From: Pseudorasbora parva
Lineage: Eukaryota > Chordata > Actinopteri > Cypriniformes > Gobionidae
Assembly (NCBI RefSeq): GCF_024679245.1
Contig: NC_090195.1
Location: 4,220,300-4,284,299, forward strand
DNA: 64,000 nt
Direction: 5' to 3'
Shown: positions 63,256 through 64,000 of the stretch, piece by piece
Position numbering within the stretch: the stretch's first letter is position 1
Layout: every line of letters begins with the position of its first letter
The notes under the pieces: model-generated
The model's database searches: none
Told to the model about the DNA's origin: nothing
What the model saw: the letters and a program-made list of their open reading frames with translations, nothing else
Position numbers and translations under genes: made by a program

Positions 63256-64000
63256 GTTTGTTGGTTGTAGGTTCAGTTCTAGTGAAAAACAGTTGTTGAT
63301 GATGTTTGATGTTTGACAGAGTTATAAACACACACACAGACTGAAGCGTGGCGCTCATGTAAAACACACTCTCTATGCAAATGTTCAGGCGACAGATTTA
63401 AGTTGGTTTAATGGGGGTCAAAATGACCATTTCCACCTGAGATTTGAAACTAAATTAGACAGGGTAAAATAACTTTACAAAGATGGCAGCATCATTTTAT
63501 TTTTGCAGAGAGATTGGGTCTATTAGTTAAATCTTAGATTCTGGTTTTTAACAAACTTTCCTTTTAGCATCTTTATTTTAAATGCCCTCAAAGTTCAATC
63601 CCAGAGATATGGAGATCTTAACACGGCTCCACAAGTAAATTGTTCAAGTCAATAATAATGTGAAAACTAGAAATGTGTCTTTCTGTGTTTTTCTATTAAC
63701 TGAATTTCATAGAACAACGGACCCGGCACATGACATGCAAGAAGAAAAGTTAAATAGTGCGCACAATTTACTATTTTATTCCCGCGATTTATAAATTGTG
63801 CGCACGATTTAGCAAATCGAGGGAACGAATTAGTAAAACTCGCGTGCTATTTATAAATCGAGGGAACGAATTAGTAAAACTCGCAAACTATTTATAAATC
63901 GAGGGAACGAATTAGTAAAACTCTCTCTATGCAAACGCTTCAGTCGACAGATTTAAGTTGGTTTAATGGGGGTCAAAATTAAAATTTCCACCTGAGATTT
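63256..64000. other. Spacer upstream of V13 with a short 41-bp array and start of another copy
   Basis: It matches the V5 upstream region to about 63,810. About 2.7 units of the 41-bp repeat follow (63,811-63,922). The array then breaks abruptly into CTCTCTATGCAAACGCTTCAG, which is a family B V promoter sequence, and the shared upstream spacer restarts. This junction shows a second, truncated copy of the duplicated block at the window edge. Confidence 0.75.

Overview
This is eukaryotic, almost certainly teleost fish DNA, and probably cyprinid. The evidence is intron-split genes with GT/AG borders, very long (TG)n, (CA)n and (AT)n tracts, dense fish-type DNA transposons with TTAA or 8-bp target duplications, a 5S-rRNA-derived SINE, LINEs, and a multi-cluster immunoglobulin light-chain locus. 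The species assignment is inference; the gene content is read from the sequence.

Layout. (1) 0.7-7.06 kb: six exons of stub1 (CHIP), plus strand, entering from the left without its first exon; its introns are full of MITEs. (2) 7.1-11.6 kb: repeat-rich spacer with a SINE. (3) 11.6 kb to the end: an immunoglobulin light-chain locus with 13 apparently intact V segments, all on the minus strand, and J and C segments on the plus strand. Every V ends in a 12-bp-spacer RSS and both J segments carry a 23-bp-spacer RSS. This is the kappa-like arrangement. The opposed V and J-C polarity means joining must occur by inversion.

Clusters from left to right. Cluster 1 has V1 and V2, followed by a remnant that has lost both J and C (14.4-17.25 kb). 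Cluster 2 has V3 and V4, followed by a C exon with no J (C1, 22.64 kb). Cluster 3 has V5 to V9, followed by J1-C2 (44.78-46.36 kb). Cluster 4 has V10 to V12, followed by J2-C3 (60.27-61.93 kb). V13 starts the next unit. Each C 3' end, including the remnant, is followed within 1 kb by a family B V, so the duplicating unit looks like [J - C - VB - other V]. The V segments fall in four groups: A (V1, V6, V7, V8, V11), B (V3, V5, V10, V13), C (V2, V9) and singletons (V4, V12).

Mobile DNA shapes the locus. A nearly full-length LINE (35.76-40.63 kb) with a 5-bp target duplication lies between V8 and V9 and itself carries a 948-bp MITE. A hAT element with an 8-bp duplication and a nested TTAA element sits in the dead J-C cluster. 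A small LTR element lies inside a decayed L2-like LINE at 53.7-54.9 kb. A 41-bp tandem array of about 38 copies follows V5 and has a three-copy counterpart beyond V13.

Working logic of the locus. RAG would pair a V 12-RSS with a J 23-RSS and invert the DNA between them. The joined V-J would then be spliced to the downstream C exon through an acceptor that lies directly in a (TG)n tract. Only C2 and C3 have a J in front of them here.
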